Positions 8,672-17,712 are shown, counted from the stretch's first letter. The stretch is DNA of 49,739 bases from JAAYKT01 sp964408955 (GCA_964408955.1 CAYPBK010000012.1:1-49739), one strand, 5' to 3'. Notes: generated from the letters alone by a model not told the origin. Made by a program: numbers and translations.

Positions 8672-8896
8672 GTGCCCATTTATCGAGGTAGGTACTGATA
8701 TTGTCAAAGAAGCATTGTGGAGAAACCGTATAACTTCTTAATGAAATGAAGGATAAGCGAAATCAGTCCACCTATAGTAATTACCAATAATTCTATTATT
8801 TTAATCTATCGAAGAGATTTTGATTTCGCCCGGAATGAATTTAGAAGTTTAGGTTTTGGAACTCCTGCTTCTGGATAATATCAGTCACCGAATGCT
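8672..8896. repeat. 225-bp direct repeat, copy 2
   Basis: Second copy of the repeat at 8371-8595. It is followed by a third minisatellite block (about 8902-8942) and by a tandem TATGTGCC repeat (about 8956-8989) that runs into the stop codon of arcC at 8987-8989. The whole stretch 8311-8986 contains no supportable gene; it separates the plus-strand germination operon from the end of the minus-strand arc operon. Confidence 0.9.
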
Positions 8897-8986
8897 AAAT
8901 TTTGGACGCTAGACACTAGACGCTAGACGCTGGACGCTGGGGTAGTTCTCTCCTCCATGTGCCCATTTGCCTATGTGCCTATGTGC

Positions 8987-9931
8987 CTACATAGTTATCC
9001 TTGTACCTGCTTTACCCTCCAAAGCATCAACAGCCTTATATAAAGAAGTTATTATCGCCTTCCTGCCGGTTCTGGACTTTGCAAAATCCACAGCTGCTTC
9101 TATCTTTGGAAGCATGCTTCCGGGAGCAAAATGTCCTTCCTCTATATACTTTTCTGCCTGCTCAACAGTTATTAAATCAAGATCCTCCTGATTTGGCTTC
9201 TTATAATTTATGGATACCTTTTCAACCTCTGTCAGGATTACTAATACATCTGCGTCTATATCCTCGGCAAGTCTCTCTGCCGCCAAGTCCTTATCAATTA
9301 CAGCAGCAATCCCCTCCAGAGAACCGTCTTCCTTTTCGATTACCGGTATACCACCGCCGCCTACAGTAATGACTATAGTCGAATCCCAAAGTCTTTTCAC
9401 TGAATCCAACTCTACAATTTTTAGAGGCTTGGGTGACGCAACCACTCTTCTCCAGCCTCTGCCTGCATCCTCTTTCATTACATAACCTTTTTCCTCCGCT
9501 ATGACCTTAGCCTCTTCCTCAGAATAAAAAGGTCCTATAGGCTTTGTTAGATTTTGAAAAGCTTTATCCTTCTTATCCACTACTACCTGGGTGACTATTG
9601 TTACAACAGGTATATCTTTGCCTTTCTTTAAAAGTTCATATTTCAGCGCCTGTTGAATGTGATATCCTATATAGCCCTGACTCATAGCTCCGCATACATC
9701 AAAGGGCATAGAAGGAGTAACATTAGCGGCTGCCTCCGATGCTAAAAGTATTCTTCCCACCTGAGGTCCATTCCCATGGGCTATGGCTACTTCATATCCT
9801 TTTTCGCTTATTTGTGCAATATATTCTGAAGTCTTTTTTACAACCTCCAACTGTGCCTCCGCGGTAGCCGGAGCGCCTCCTTCCTGGAGGGCATTCCCTC
9901 CTAAGGCTATAACTACTCTCGTTGTTTTCAT
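8987..9931 (-). CDS. arcC: Carbamate kinase
   Basis: Catalyses carbamoyl phosphate + ADP to ATP + NH3 + CO2, the energy-yielding last step of the arginine deiminase pathway, in the cytoplasm. The 314-aa length is typical. The N-terminus RVVIALGGNALQ and the downstream AIAHGNGPQVG, TVGGGGIPV and ITEVEKVSINY segments are the phosphate, nucleotide and substrate loops of the amino acid kinase fold. The ATG at 9931 has AGGAG upstream. It is third after arcA and arcB on the same strand, 143 bp past arcB with a stem-loop between (9999-10021), which could lower its transcription relative to arcAB. Its TAG stop is embedded in a TATGTGCC tandem repeat. Confidence 0.96.
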   Translation of the reverse strand: MKTTRVVIALGGNALQEGGAPATAEAQLEVVKKTSEYIAQISEKGYEVAIAHGNGPQVGRILLASEAAANVTPSMPFDVCGAMSQGYIGYHIQQALKYELLKKGKDIPVVTIVTQVVVDKKDKAFQNLTKPIGPFYSEEEAKVIAEEKGYVMKEDAGRGWRRVVASPKPLKIVELDSVKRLWDSTIVITVGGGGIPVIEKEDGSLEGIAAVIDKDLAAERLAEDIDADVLVILTEVEKVSINYKKPNQEDLDLITVEQAEKYIEEGHFAPGSMLPKIEAAVDFAKSRTGRKAIITSLYKAVDALEGKAGTRITM

Positions 9932-9998
9932 ATTTTTTTCTCTCCTATCCCGTATGGTGTTTTTAATTAATGTTCTTTATACCTTATTAAAGATTTTA

Positions 9999-10021
9999 TA
10001 GCGGAGAAAATTTCCCCGCTA
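9999..10021 (-). terminator. Stem-loop between arcB and arcC
   Basis: Imperfect inverted repeat TAGCGG...CCGCTA closed by an AT-rich centre (one mismatch), followed on the minus strand by ATAAAATCTTT. The weak T-run suggests an attenuator or partial terminator, or an mRNA-stability hairpin between arcB and arcC, rather than a complete stop. Confidence 0.55.
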
Positions 10022-10074
10022 CAAATGTTTATATAAAAATTATGAGGTTATTTAACTCTGTATAAATACACAAT

Positions 10075-11064
10075 TTATAGAGTTGCCACAATAACTGCTT
10101 TTATTGTATGCATTCTATTCTCTGCCTCATCAAATACTACGCTGTGTCTGCTCCTGAATACCTCGTCTGTTACTTCTCTCATATCATAGCCTTTTTCTTT
10201 CATTTCCCTGGCCATTTTAGTTTCAAAATCATGGAACGCCGGTAAACAATGGAGGAATTTCACATCGGGATTACCTGTCTTTTTAAGCATATCCATAGTA
10301 ACCTGATAAGCTGATAATTGTTTTACTCTTTCGGGAATTTTATCTTCCTCTCCCATGGATGCCCATACGTCCGTATAGATTACATCTGCATCCTTTACAG
10401 CAATGTCTACATCATCGGACACTTCAATTATTGCTCCTGTTTCTTTTGCAACTTTATTAACCTTCTCCATTATTGCTTCCTCCGGCCAAAGCTCCTTTGG
10501 TCCCAAGGCTACAAAATGCATTCCCATCTTTGCGCAGCCGTACATCCAGGCATAGGACATATTATTTCTTGTGTCTCCGACAAAAACAACCTTAACTTTA
10601 TGTAAAGGCTTCGCTATATGCTCTTCAATCGTAAGCATATCCGCAAGGATTTGTGTGGGATGATCTGCGTCAGTAAGTCCGTTCCATACGGGAACGCCTG
10701 AGTATTTAGCCAAATCTTCAACTACAGATTGTTCAAAGCCTCTGTATTCAATACCGTCAAAGAACCTGCCAAGGACCTTGGCACTATCCTCCAAGGATTC
10801 CTTTTTACCCATTTGAGAGCTCCCTGAATCTAAGAATGTAACGTGAGCGCCTTCTTCCAGAGCGGCTATTTCAAATGCACATCTTGTCCTTGTTGAGGTT
10901 TTCTCAAATAATAAAACAATGTTCTTACCTTTTAATAGATAATTGTATATTCCGGCTCTTTTCTTCGATTTTAAATCATGAGCCAGATCCAACATATACC
11001 TAATCTCTCCCGGTGTAAAATCCATCAATGTTAAAAAGCTTCTTCCTTTTAAATTTACTGCCAT
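10075..11064 (-). CDS. arcB: Ornithine carbamoyltransferase
   Basis: Cytoplasmic enzyme interconverting citrulline + phosphate and ornithine + carbamoyl phosphate; here probably in the catabolic direction, because it lies between arcA and arcC. The 329-aa length is normal. The carbamoyl phosphate loop STRTR is at residues 57-61, DHPTQILADMLTIEEH is the conserved HPxQ segment, and FLHCLPAFHD carries the catalytic HCLP. Start ATG at 11064 with AAGGAGG upstream. It could equally be named argF on sequence; the neighbours decide for the catabolic name. Confidence 0.96.
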   Translation of the reverse strand: MAVNLKGRSFLTLMDFTPGEIRYMLDLAHDLKSKKRAGIYNYLLKGKNIVLLFEKTSTRTRCAFEIAALEEGAHVTFLDSGSSQMGKKESLEDSAKVLGRFFDGIEYRGFEQSVVEDLAKYSGVPVWNGLTDADHPTQILADMLTIEEHIAKPLHKVKVVFVGDTRNNMSYAWMYGCAKMGMHFVALGPKELWPEEAIMEKVNKVAKETGAIIEVSDDVDIAVKDADVIYTDVWASMGEEDKIPERVKQLSAYQVTMDMLKKTGNPDVKFLHCLPAFHDFETKMAREMKEKGYDMREVTDEVFRSRHSVVFDEAENRMHTIKAVIVATL

Positions 11065-11210
11065 AATATTTCCTCCTTGAATCGTTTTTATATATTTTAT
11101 AAACTAATAAGTTTGGCTTGGCTAATCTTTCTAGAATATGGGCAGACAACATCTCTGCCACTATGGCTGAAATCAAAGGTCTCTCTTACAATTTTAGTGA
11201 CCAGTAACCG

Positions 11211-12446
11211 TTATATTTCATCTCTGACGAGAGGCATGCTCATACATCTTGGTCCTCCTCTGCCTCTTACCAACTCGGAGCCTTCTATCTCCAGCACCTC
11301 TATACCATTCTTTCTCAATACTTCGTTGGAGCATTCATTTCTGCTATAAGTAACCACTACTCCGGGAGCTATCGCCAATGTATTGGTGCTGTCATTCCAT
11401 TGCTCTCTTGCGGCAGTAACCGGATCTCCTCCGCCGCTCTCCAAAAGTCTGATAGTGGGGATTTTCAAAGTCTTTCTCAAAGTCTCCACCAAATCCTCTT
11501 CATAGACTATGGATATGCTGTTATTCTTACCTCTTATCAGCCTATATACCTCAACCTTATCCTGTATGCCGGGGTATATGGTAAACTTATCATAATCAAT
11601 CATGGTGAATACTGTATCCAAATGCATGAAAGCTCTAAGAGCCGGTATTCTGACAGCTATGACCTCTCTTAATTCCTCCATACCGTTGAAAAGATTCTGT
11701 GCCAGAATCTCAATCCCTTGGGATGAAGTTCTTTCGCTGCAGCCTATTGCTACAATTTCCTTTGATAATACAAGCATATCCCCGCCTTCCATACTGTGGG
11801 GAATATTATAATCATACCATAAAGGGGTAAATTCTTTCCTAAACAGGGGATTGTATTCATATAAATATTTTATCAAAATAGGCTCCCTGCTCCTTGCCTG
11901 TGTATGCATGGAATTAATGCTTAAACCGTTGCCCATAACCGCAGCAGGGTCCCTCATAAAATACAAATTAGGCAAAGGATTGATGTAAAGAGGATAATCG
12001 GCGTGCACATGCTCAGTCAAGCTAAACTCTCTGCCACTCCTCGGGACATCCTTTTTATTAAGACCGCTTATGGCAATCCCAACAACCTCTTCCGCCGATT
12101 TTGATATAATAAAATCATAGAGCATATCTCTAAGTCCGGGATTATCAATTCCGCATTGATTAAGCAAATCCTTAGTAAAATCCTTTTTAATCTCATCCTT
12201 AGACAATACTTCCTGAAGCAATTCCTCGATGTAGCAGACTCTTGTTCCTCTACTCCTAAGAAGCTCCGCAAATTCATCGTGTTCTTCTCTCATTTTCTTA
12301 AGCCAAGGTATATCATCAAATAGTAATTCACTTAGATATTCAGGAGTAAGCCTTTCCAGTTCCTTCCCCGGCTTGTGAAGTAGAACAGCTTTAAGATTGC
12401 CAATTTCGGAAGTGATGTTTAAAAAACCTTTATTTTTATTATCCAC
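11211..12446 (-). CDS. arcA: Arginine deiminase
   Basis: Hydrolyses L-arginine to citrulline and NH3. The 411-aa length matches the family. Visible motifs include PNLYFMRDPAAV, MEGGDMLVL, FMHLDTVFTM with the catalytic His, and the C-terminal GGPRCMSMPL with the nucleophile Cys401. The start is GTG at 12446, with AAGGAG about 8 nt upstream. It leads arcA-arcB-arcC, with 146 bp to arcB. A good sigma-A promoter lies at 12499-12527, so the arc genes can be expressed apart from the DDAH-side genes upstream. Confidence 0.97.
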   Translation of the reverse strand: MDNKNKGFLNITSEIGNLKAVLLHKPGKELERLTPEYLSELLFDDIPWLKKMREEHDEFAELLRSRGTRVCYIEELLQEVLSKDEIKKDFTKDLLNQCGIDNPGLRDMLYDFIISKSAEEVVGIAISGLNKKDVPRSGREFSLTEHVHADYPLYINPLPNLYFMRDPAAVMGNGLSINSMHTQARSREPILIKYLYEYNPLFRKEFTPLWYDYNIPHSMEGGDMLVLSKEIVAIGCSERTSSQGIEILAQNLFNGMEELREVIAVRIPALRAFMHLDTVFTMIDYDKFTIYPGIQDKVEVYRLIRGKNNSISIVYEEDLVETLRKTLKIPTIRLLESGGGDPVTAAREQWNDSTNTLAIAPGVVVTYSRNECSNEVLRKNGIEVLEIEGSELVRGRGGPRCMSMPLVRDEI

Positions 12447-12498
12447 TATAATTACTCCTTCCGTTAGTTATCTATAATAACTGAATATTTCCAACTAG

Positions 12499-12527
12499 AT
12501 TATATACTTTGACTTATATTATTACAA
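12499..12527 (-). promoter_or_regulatory. Probable sigma-A promoter of the arc operon
   Basis: The minus strand reads TTGTAA (12527-12522), a 17-bp spacer, TATAAT (12504-12499), about 50 bp before the arcA start. Just upstream (about 12554-12570) is TTTGTATACTATA, a partly palindromic word loosely like the 14-bp elements near 17.4 kb. The remaining 12528-12725 is AT-rich with no gene. Confidence 0.6.
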
Positions 12528-12725
12528 GCAATCCGGTCATCCACAAAATGTAAAACTTGATATAGTATACAAAGGCTTTGCATATCAACACAGTTATTAC
12601 CATCAATTGGTAAAAGGCTAAAACCTCATAATACCTTTATCCTCTATATTATCATGCATCCGTTAATCTTGATTTTTCAATATGTATGCATAATATGTAT
12701 AAAAATTTATTTATATTTTAACACC

Positions 12726-14072
12726 CTACCAGCCCTTTATCGTATCTAAAATGCTGTCAGGCAGCTCTCCTCTTATGTATTCCTTTATAGATTCCTCCAA
12801 GATGTCAATACCTCTGCTTGCCTCTTCTTTTTTTATAACCAGAGGCGGTTGTATTCTAAGAACATTTTGGGCGAAAAATACTAAAAGCAGTCCTTTTTGC
12901 CAGCACCTGTAAGATATCTTTGCGGCGCCGACTTTATCCTTTTCTTTAGTATCTCTATCCTTTACCAAATCTACGCCTAAGGATAATCCCATACCTCTTA
13001 TATCACCTATCAACTTATACTTATCCTTTAAATCCAATAACCTTTCCTTAATATAATCGCCCATATGCTTGCTTTTTTCTAACAAGCTTTCCTCTTCAAT
13101 TATTTCTATAGTAGCAATAGCCGCCTTTGCACAAACAGCATTGCCTTGGAGAGTAAAAATATGTGACATGTCTAAAGAATTAACAATTTCTTCTCGTGCA
13201 GAAATAGCACTTAAAGGTAGACCGGAGGCTATAGATTTGCCCATAACCACTATATCCGGAGTTAAATCAAAATGATCAATGGAAAACCATTTGCCTGTAC
13301 GTCCGAAGCCTTGCTGTACTTCATCCACAACGAACAATATACCCTTTTCCTTACACAGTCTATAAAGCTCCTTCATATAAGCTTTTGGAGGTACAATAAA
13401 GCCTAGATCCCCTAAAATCGGCTCAATCACAACAGCTGCCACTTCCTCCGGGGGTATATATAAATCAAAAGCATTTTTCATGTAATCCAGACATGCCAGA
13501 GAGCAATTGTCTGCCTTTTGACCAAATGCACATCTATAGCAGTTGGGATAAGGCATATGATAAATTTCAGGTAATAAGGGTCCTATTTTTCTTCTCATAT
13601 CATTACTTATTGCCGTCAGAGATATAGCGCCGTAAGTAGCCCCATGATAAGCTCCTATAAAGGATATTATTTTAGACCTGCCTGTATAGCTTCGTGCCAG
13701 TTTAATAGCTCCATCATTAGCATCGGAGCCGGAAAGACCAAATACTACTCTTTTATTATAATTGCCGGGTGTAATCTTTAGAAGCTTTTCCCCCAATTCT
13801 ATTTGAGGCTTTGTATACAAGCAATCTGATGAAAAATGAATGTAGCTTTCAGCTTGTTCCTTTATGGCTTTTACTACTTTAGGATGTGCATGCCCTGTGT
13901 TAAGTACAGCTGCACTACTAAAAAAATCTATGTATTTGTTGCCGTCTAAATCTTCAAAAATAGCCCCTTTTCCTTTTTTTATTGCTAAAGGAAAATAAGG
14001 AGCTCTTGATGCTTTACCTACTACTTCGCTGTCCTTTTCGATTAACTCATTGCATTTTGAAATATCCTTCAT
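12726..14072 (-). CDS. Class III PLP aminotransferase/racemase-family protein
   Basis: A 448-aa fold-type I PLP enzyme. SGSDAND (114-120) binds PLP phosphate, Asp250 in VVDEVQQGFGRTG contacts the ring nitrogen, and Lys279 in VVMGKSIASG forms the Schiff base. Usual names are GABA or ornithine aminotransferase, but overall pattern, the DMRRKIGPLLP segment and the terminal KGW recall Lactobacillus isoleucine 2-epimerase, a class III enzyme that racemises amino acids. So amino acid (for example ornithine) racemisation or transamination are both possible. An unusual Cys-rich insert (NCYRCAFGQKADNCSLAC, 177-194) resembles a metal-binding knuckle. The start at 14072 has AAGGGG upstream with long spacing (about 13 nt). 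It lies between DDAH and arcA, with a terminator-like hairpin before it. Confidence 0.85.
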   Translation of the reverse strand: MKDISKCNELIEKDSEVVGKASRAPYFPLAIKKGKGAIFEDLDGNKYIDFFSSAAVLNTGHAHPKVVKAIKEQAESYIHFSSDCLYTKPQIELGEKLLKITPGNYNKRVVFGLSGSDANDGAIKLARSYTGRSKIISFIGAYHGATYGAISLTAISNDMRRKIGPLLPEIYHMPYPNCYRCAFGQKADNCSLACLDYMKNAFDLYIPPEEVAAVVIEPILGDLGFIVPPKAYMKELYRLCKEKGILFVVDEVQQGFGRTGKWFSIDHFDLTPDIVVMGKSIASGLPLSAISAREEIVNSLDMSHIFTLQGNAVCAKAAIATIEIIEEESLLEKSKHMGDYIKERLLDLKDKYKLIGDIRGMGLSLGVDLVKDRDTKEKDKVGAAKISYRCWQKGLLLVFFAQNVLRIQPPLVIKKEEASRGIDILEESIKEYIRGELPDSILDTIKGW

Positions 14073-14113
14073 TTTTCTGACTATACCCCTTTACTTAAAT
14101 TATAGCAAAATTA

Positions 14114-14134
14114 AGGCGGACAAAGTGTCCGCCT
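14114..14134 (-). terminator. Stem-loop after DDAH
   Basis: Perfect 9-bp stem AGGCGGACA / TGTCCGCCT with a 3-nt loop, 10 bp past the DDAH stop codon. On the minus strand it is followed by TAATTTTG, a weak T-run. It probably terminates or attenuates the 17.3-14.1 kb transcript before the class III PLP gene. Confidence 0.7.
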
Positions 14135-14143
14135 CTACGTCAT

Positions 14144-14905
14144 TTAAAATCGAAGTGATAAGCAGCTTAACCCGCCGTCTACTTTTCTATATTCCGAGGT
14201 ATCTACTTCTATAATATTATAGCCTAATTCCTCTACGGCTTTTTTAGTTTTTTCGTAGCCTTCCGGTATTATAACAGTACCGTTAACCCAAATGCAATTC
14301 GCGGAGTAGCCTTCTCTTTCATCTATTACTACTTTATTGAAATCCTTAAATATAGGGTCTTCCACAAATTCACCGGCTACCAAAAGGTTGTTGTTTTCAA
14401 GATAAGCCAATCCTGTTTTTAAATGAAGTACTTTCCTCAAAGGAACCATAGTTCCATCATAACCGTATTTTCTTAAAATATCAATGAATTGCTTTGCCCC
14501 GTCTTTATTAGTTCTGGCGGATAGCCCCACATAAAAGTGATCGCCTACCATCATAACATCTCCGCCTTCAATTGTACCGGGAGCTTGGATTTCCTCAATA
14601 TTTTCATAGAATTTTTTTAGAACTTCCTTTATTTCCGCTTGCTCACCTTTTCTCGTAGGTGCACCGGGATTTGTGATGATAGCACATTTTTTTGTCACTA
14701 TTGCAGTATCTTCGACAAAGCAAGAATCGGGATATTTCTCGTCAGCTTCTAAAACAGTAACCTGAACTCCACACTTCTTTAAAGCCTCTATATATGATTC
14801 ATGTTGTTTTAAAGCTTTTTCATAATCCGGCTTGCCTAAATCCTCGGATGCAATACCGTTCACTAAAGATTTACCTGGCTTTTTTACTATTACGTTTGTA
14901 AACAT
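14144..14905 (-). CDS. Dimethylarginine dimethylaminohydrolase (DDAH)
   Basis: Hydrolyses N-omega-methylated arginine (ADMA, NMMA) to citrulline plus methylamine or dimethylamine. The 253-aa sequence follows the Pseudomonas aeruginosa DDAH pattern closely from end to end: LGKPDYEKAL, YPDSCFVEDTAI, APGTIEGGDVMMVGDHFYVG, VLHLKTGLAYLE, NCIWVN and VDTSEYRKVDGGLSCLSLRF (each a separate block). The catalytic residues are Glu113, His161 and Cys248, one position off the Pseudomonas numbering. The ATG at 14905 has AGGAGG upstream. It lies 29 bp after a Na+/amino acid symporter, which could bring in its substrate. The citrulline formed would feed arcB-arcC. Activity on methylarginine is inferred from this pattern, not shown. 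Confidence 0.92.
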   Translation of the reverse strand: MFTNVIVKKPGKSLVNGIASEDLGKPDYEKALKQHESYIEALKKCGVQVTVLEADEKYPDSCFVEDTAIVTKKCAIITNPGAPTRKGEQAEIKEVLKKFYENIEEIQAPGTIEGGDVMMVGDHFYVGLSARTNKDGAKQFIDILRKYGYDGTMVPLRKVLHLKTGLAYLENNNLLVAGEFVEDPIFKDFNKVVIDEREGYSANCIWVNGTVIIPEGYEKTKKAVEELGYNIIEVDTSEYRKVDGGLSCLSLRF

Positions 14906-14934
14906 ATTCTACCTCCTGTATTTAAATTCTTTGC

Positions 14935-16386
14935 TTATTTTCCTTTTACTCTATCCTGGTAAAAAGGTTTAAAATCCGGGTCTACTTTGCCTATGCCCAT
15001 ATATCTGGCTTTGTAATCTTTGAGGAGTTCAACAAATCTGGGTGCCAGTATAAGCAATGCTAAAAGATTTGCAAATATCGGAAGTGCCGTAGAAGCATCC
15101 GAAAATACCCAAACTAATGAGCCGGGGAATTCATAATAAACTGCTATTAATACTAATCCTAATTGAGGTAAAGGATAAAGCCATTTATAAAGCTTAAGTA
15201 TTAATTCCTTCTTAGGTGTATCCCCTAATAAGTACCTGACTATAACCTCCATTTGCACATATAAGCCGGAGGAGGTTGTAACACCGAATAGGAATATCCC
15301 TGTTGCCAGGATTATTCTGCCAAATCTCCCCATGCCTGTTTCAAAAGCTTGCAGGGTTAGTGTTGCACCGTCTAAGCCTGATGACCATTCACCTGTTATG
15401 ATTATAATTAAAGCAGTAATAGAGCAAATGACGATTGTATCAACAAAAACTTCAAATATACCTAATATAGCCTGCTTCATCGGATGATCCGTCTTTGATG
15501 ACGCATAAATCATAGGAGAAGTACCCCAGCCTGCTTCATTACTAAACACAGAGCGTGCCATACCTATTTTTATTGCTTGTGAAAAGGATGCACCGATGAA
15601 ACCACCAAGAGCCGCAGTTCCTGTAAATGCAGACCCAAAAATAAGCCCTAAAGCATGAGGAAGCTCACCGATGTTTTTAACAATTATAAATAAACCTCCA
15701 AGTATATAGAAAATACACATGAAAGGAACCAATACGGAAGCAATTCTTCCTAATGAAGGAAGACCTCCGCCTATTAAAATATATAGAACTACAGTAAAAG
15801 CGACACCAACCGTCACTAAGCTGACATCAAAAGTATATCCAATGGCCTCAGCCACTGTGTAGGTTTGAATGTTAATAAAGAATCCGATTAAAAAACCAAA
15901 AGCAAAAAGTAAACTCAGCACTTTATATAACACTTTTTTATTCTTTTCTTCACCTATACCTTTTCTCATATAATAGTTTGGTCCGCCATAAGTAGTGCCG
16001 TCATCGTTTTCTGTTCTATAGTGGACTGCCAAAGCAATTTCCGCCATCTTAACAACTTGACCTAAAATACCCGCAACCCACATCCAGAATATAGCACCAG
16101 GACCTCCCACGGCTATAGCCGTGGCGACACCACCGATGTTTCCTACGCCTACCGTGGTTCCTATAGCAATACTTAAAGCTTCAAAGGATGAAACTATACC
16201 CGTACCACCGCTGTCCTTGCTAAAAACTCTGCCCATGGATTCCTTCAAGGAATAACCTAAATGCCTAAATTGAAAAAACCCAGATTTAATAGTAATAAAA
16301 GCTCCTATAGCCAACACTATTACGACCATAGGCGTACCCCACATATAGTCCCAAACTATGACCTCTGCCCATTCTATAAATGACAT
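14935..16386 (-). CDS. Sodium:amino acid symporter (AGCS family)
   Basis: A 483-aa alanine/glycine:cation symporter family protein with about 10-11 membrane segments. Family motifs seen are AIGTTVGVGNIGGVATAI, NEAGWGTSPMIYA and the GPGAIFWMWV helix. Members import alanine, glycine or other small amino acids with Na+. Its place between two guanidino-hydrolase genes (78 bp from one, 29 bp from DDAH) suggests that it carries arginine, a methylarginine or the amino acid product rather than alanine; this is inferred from context only. Start ATG at 16386 with AAGGAGG upstream. Confidence 0.9.
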   Translation of the reverse strand: MSFIEWAEVIVWDYMWGTPMVVIVLAIGAFITIKSGFFQFRHLGYSLKESMGRVFSKDSGGTGIVSSFEALSIAIGTTVGVGNIGGVATAIAVGGPGAIFWMWVAGILGQVVKMAEIALAVHYRTENDDGTTYGGPNYYMRKGIGEEKNKKVLYKVLSLLFAFGFLIGFFINIQTYTVAEAIGYTFDVSLVTVGVAFTVVLYILIGGGLPSLGRIASVLVPFMCIFYILGGLFIIVKNIGELPHALGLIFGSAFTGTAALGGFIGASFSQAIKIGMARSVFSNEAGWGTSPMIYASSKTDHPMKQAILGIFEVFVDTIVICSITALIIIITGEWSSGLDGATLTLQAFETGMGRFGRIILATGIFLFGVTTSSGLYVQMEVIVRYLLGDTPKKELILKLYKWLYPLPQLGLVLIAVYYEFPGSLVWVFSDASTALPIFANLLALLILAPRFVELLKDYKARYMGIGKVDPDFKPFYQDRVKGK

Positions 16387-16468
16387 AAATAATACCTCCT
16401 TCGATTTTATTTATAAGGAAAGCCCTATCTGAAATATTTTCATTATAAGTATAATTTTTCTTCCCTCA

Positions 16469-17344
16469 TTATATCCTGTATAATGGTGCTGTCATGCATG
16501 TAGCACCGCCATTGCCAGGTAATGAAATATGCTGTCCTTCATATTCATGAACCTCTACACCTTCATTAAGCAGCTTTTCTTTTATATCCGGATTGCCTTT
16601 CATCAGCACAACTTTTCTAGGCTCAACAGTAAGTACATTTGTGCCTAAAGGCATGTATTCTTCGTCTATAACTTCAATAAGTTTTATACCTTTTTCTATT
16701 AGCATTTGTCTGAAAAAAACAGGCATATATCTTGAATAAACAACTGCCAAGTCCCTATCTATTGGACTGATAACAGACATTAAGTGCAAGCACTCCTCTT
16801 CATTATTGCCATGGGGCATAGGTACAACTATTATTTCATCTACCAGGTCCCGTACTATATATGCGAATTGCTTTATACCTTCATCATTGGTTCGATATCC
16901 TCTGCCTATAGCTACTTTGTTGTCCTCAAGCCAGAGTACATCTCCCCCTTCTACAGTACCTTCCCCGGTAATTTCACCTAAAATAGGAACTCCAATACTT
17001 TGTAAATATTTTTTTATTGCTTTGGGTTCGTTTTTCCTCGCCTTTTTGCCCATGTTCAAAATTATAGCTCCTTTTTTTGTAAACTTCACTGAATCATGAG
17101 TATAAATGGAGTCAAGACCCGCCGCTTCATCCTTTGGTAAATACTTAACATCTGGAACAAGCTTTTTTATGATAGCTTCAAATTTATCATATTCATCTAC
17201 GCATTTTTCGAAATTCGGGCATTCAAAGAAGCCCCATTCCTTCCAATTTTGTTCCAGGTATTCCTGGCTTATATAAGCATCTCTGGCATGTTTGATTATA
17301 ATGGATTGGGTTTTATTCACCATAGATTGACTGCCTACTTCCAT
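16469..17344 (-). CDS. Arginine deiminase/amidinotransferase-family hydrolase
   Basis: A 291-aa member of the guanidino-group modifying superfamily (ADI, DDAH, amidinotransferase). The predicted triad is Glu132 (GTVEGGDVLW), His187 (EECLHLMSVISP) and Cys283 (NGGATCMTAPL). It is shorter than ADI and only distantly similar to the DDAH 1.5 kb downstream, so its substrate is probably a different guanidine or ureido compound. The ATG at 17344 has AAAGGAGG 7 nt upstream. It is the first gene of a unit with the AGCS symporter and DDAH, controlled by the strong promoter at 17467-17495 and the tandem 14-bp elements at 17423-17464. Confidence 0.85.
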   Translation of the reverse strand: MEVGSQSMVNKTQSIIIKHARDAYISQEYLEQNWKEWGFFECPNFEKCVDEYDKFEAIIKKLVPDVKYLPKDEAAGLDSIYTHDSVKFTKKGAIILNMGKKARKNEPKAIKKYLQSIGVPILGEITGEGTVEGGDVLWLEDNKVAIGRGYRTNDEGIKQFAYIVRDLVDEIIVVPMPHGNNEEECLHLMSVISPIDRDLAVVYSRYMPVFFRQMLIEKGIKLIEVIDEEYMPLGTNVLTVEPRKVVLMKGNPDIKEKLLNEGVEVHEYEGQHISLPGNGGATCMTAPLYRI

Positions 17345-17422
17345 ACATAATCCTCCTTTCTAAATTATTTATACGTCGGTACTTATTTACCCGCAATCTG
17401 AGGTTTGAGGTAAATATTAAAA

Positions 17423-17464
17423 TAATATATTGTATATAATATATTGTATATAATATATTGTATA
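17423..17464. promoter_or_regulatory. Three tandem 14-bp operator-like elements
   Basis: TAATATATTGTATA is repeated three times exactly, at 17423, 17437 and 17451. Each contains ATTGTATA, close to one arm plus centre of palindromes bound by FadR-type GntR proteins (ATTGTATACAAT-like). The array begins 2 bp downstream of the -10 box at 17467-17472, so it would cover +1 and the early leader. A related word (ATATTGTAT at 20184-20192) overlaps the RocB promoter. The GntR gene between the two promoters is the natural candidate regulator. Confidence 0.7.
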
Positions 17465-17466
17465 TA

Positions 17467-17495
17467 ATTATAATCTTGTGTTTTGTTAAATTCAA
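17467..17495 (-). promoter_or_regulatory. Sigma-A promoter for the amidinotransferase/symporter/DDAH unit
   Basis: The minus strand reads TTGAAT (17495-17490), a 17-bp spacer, TATAAT (17472-17467). The 17345-17712 gap (368 bp) holds this promoter, the tandem operator-like array just downstream, and otherwise AT-rich DNA with no gene. Confidence 0.75.
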
Positions 17496-17712
17496 GAAAA
17501 ATTTTAATAAATGCATTTATATACTTCTTTTATAATTCATGCAACTACAATATCAATTTGGTTTCAGTATTTCCCACAGTTTTCAAACTTAACAGCCTAA
17601 AACCTTGTCTTTCCTATCTTTATTTTGCTCTGTAAATAAGGGCAAAATAAAAAAGCTTCTATAATATTATTTATAGAAAACTTTTTATTATACAAATTTT
17701 AATTTTCTTGGA

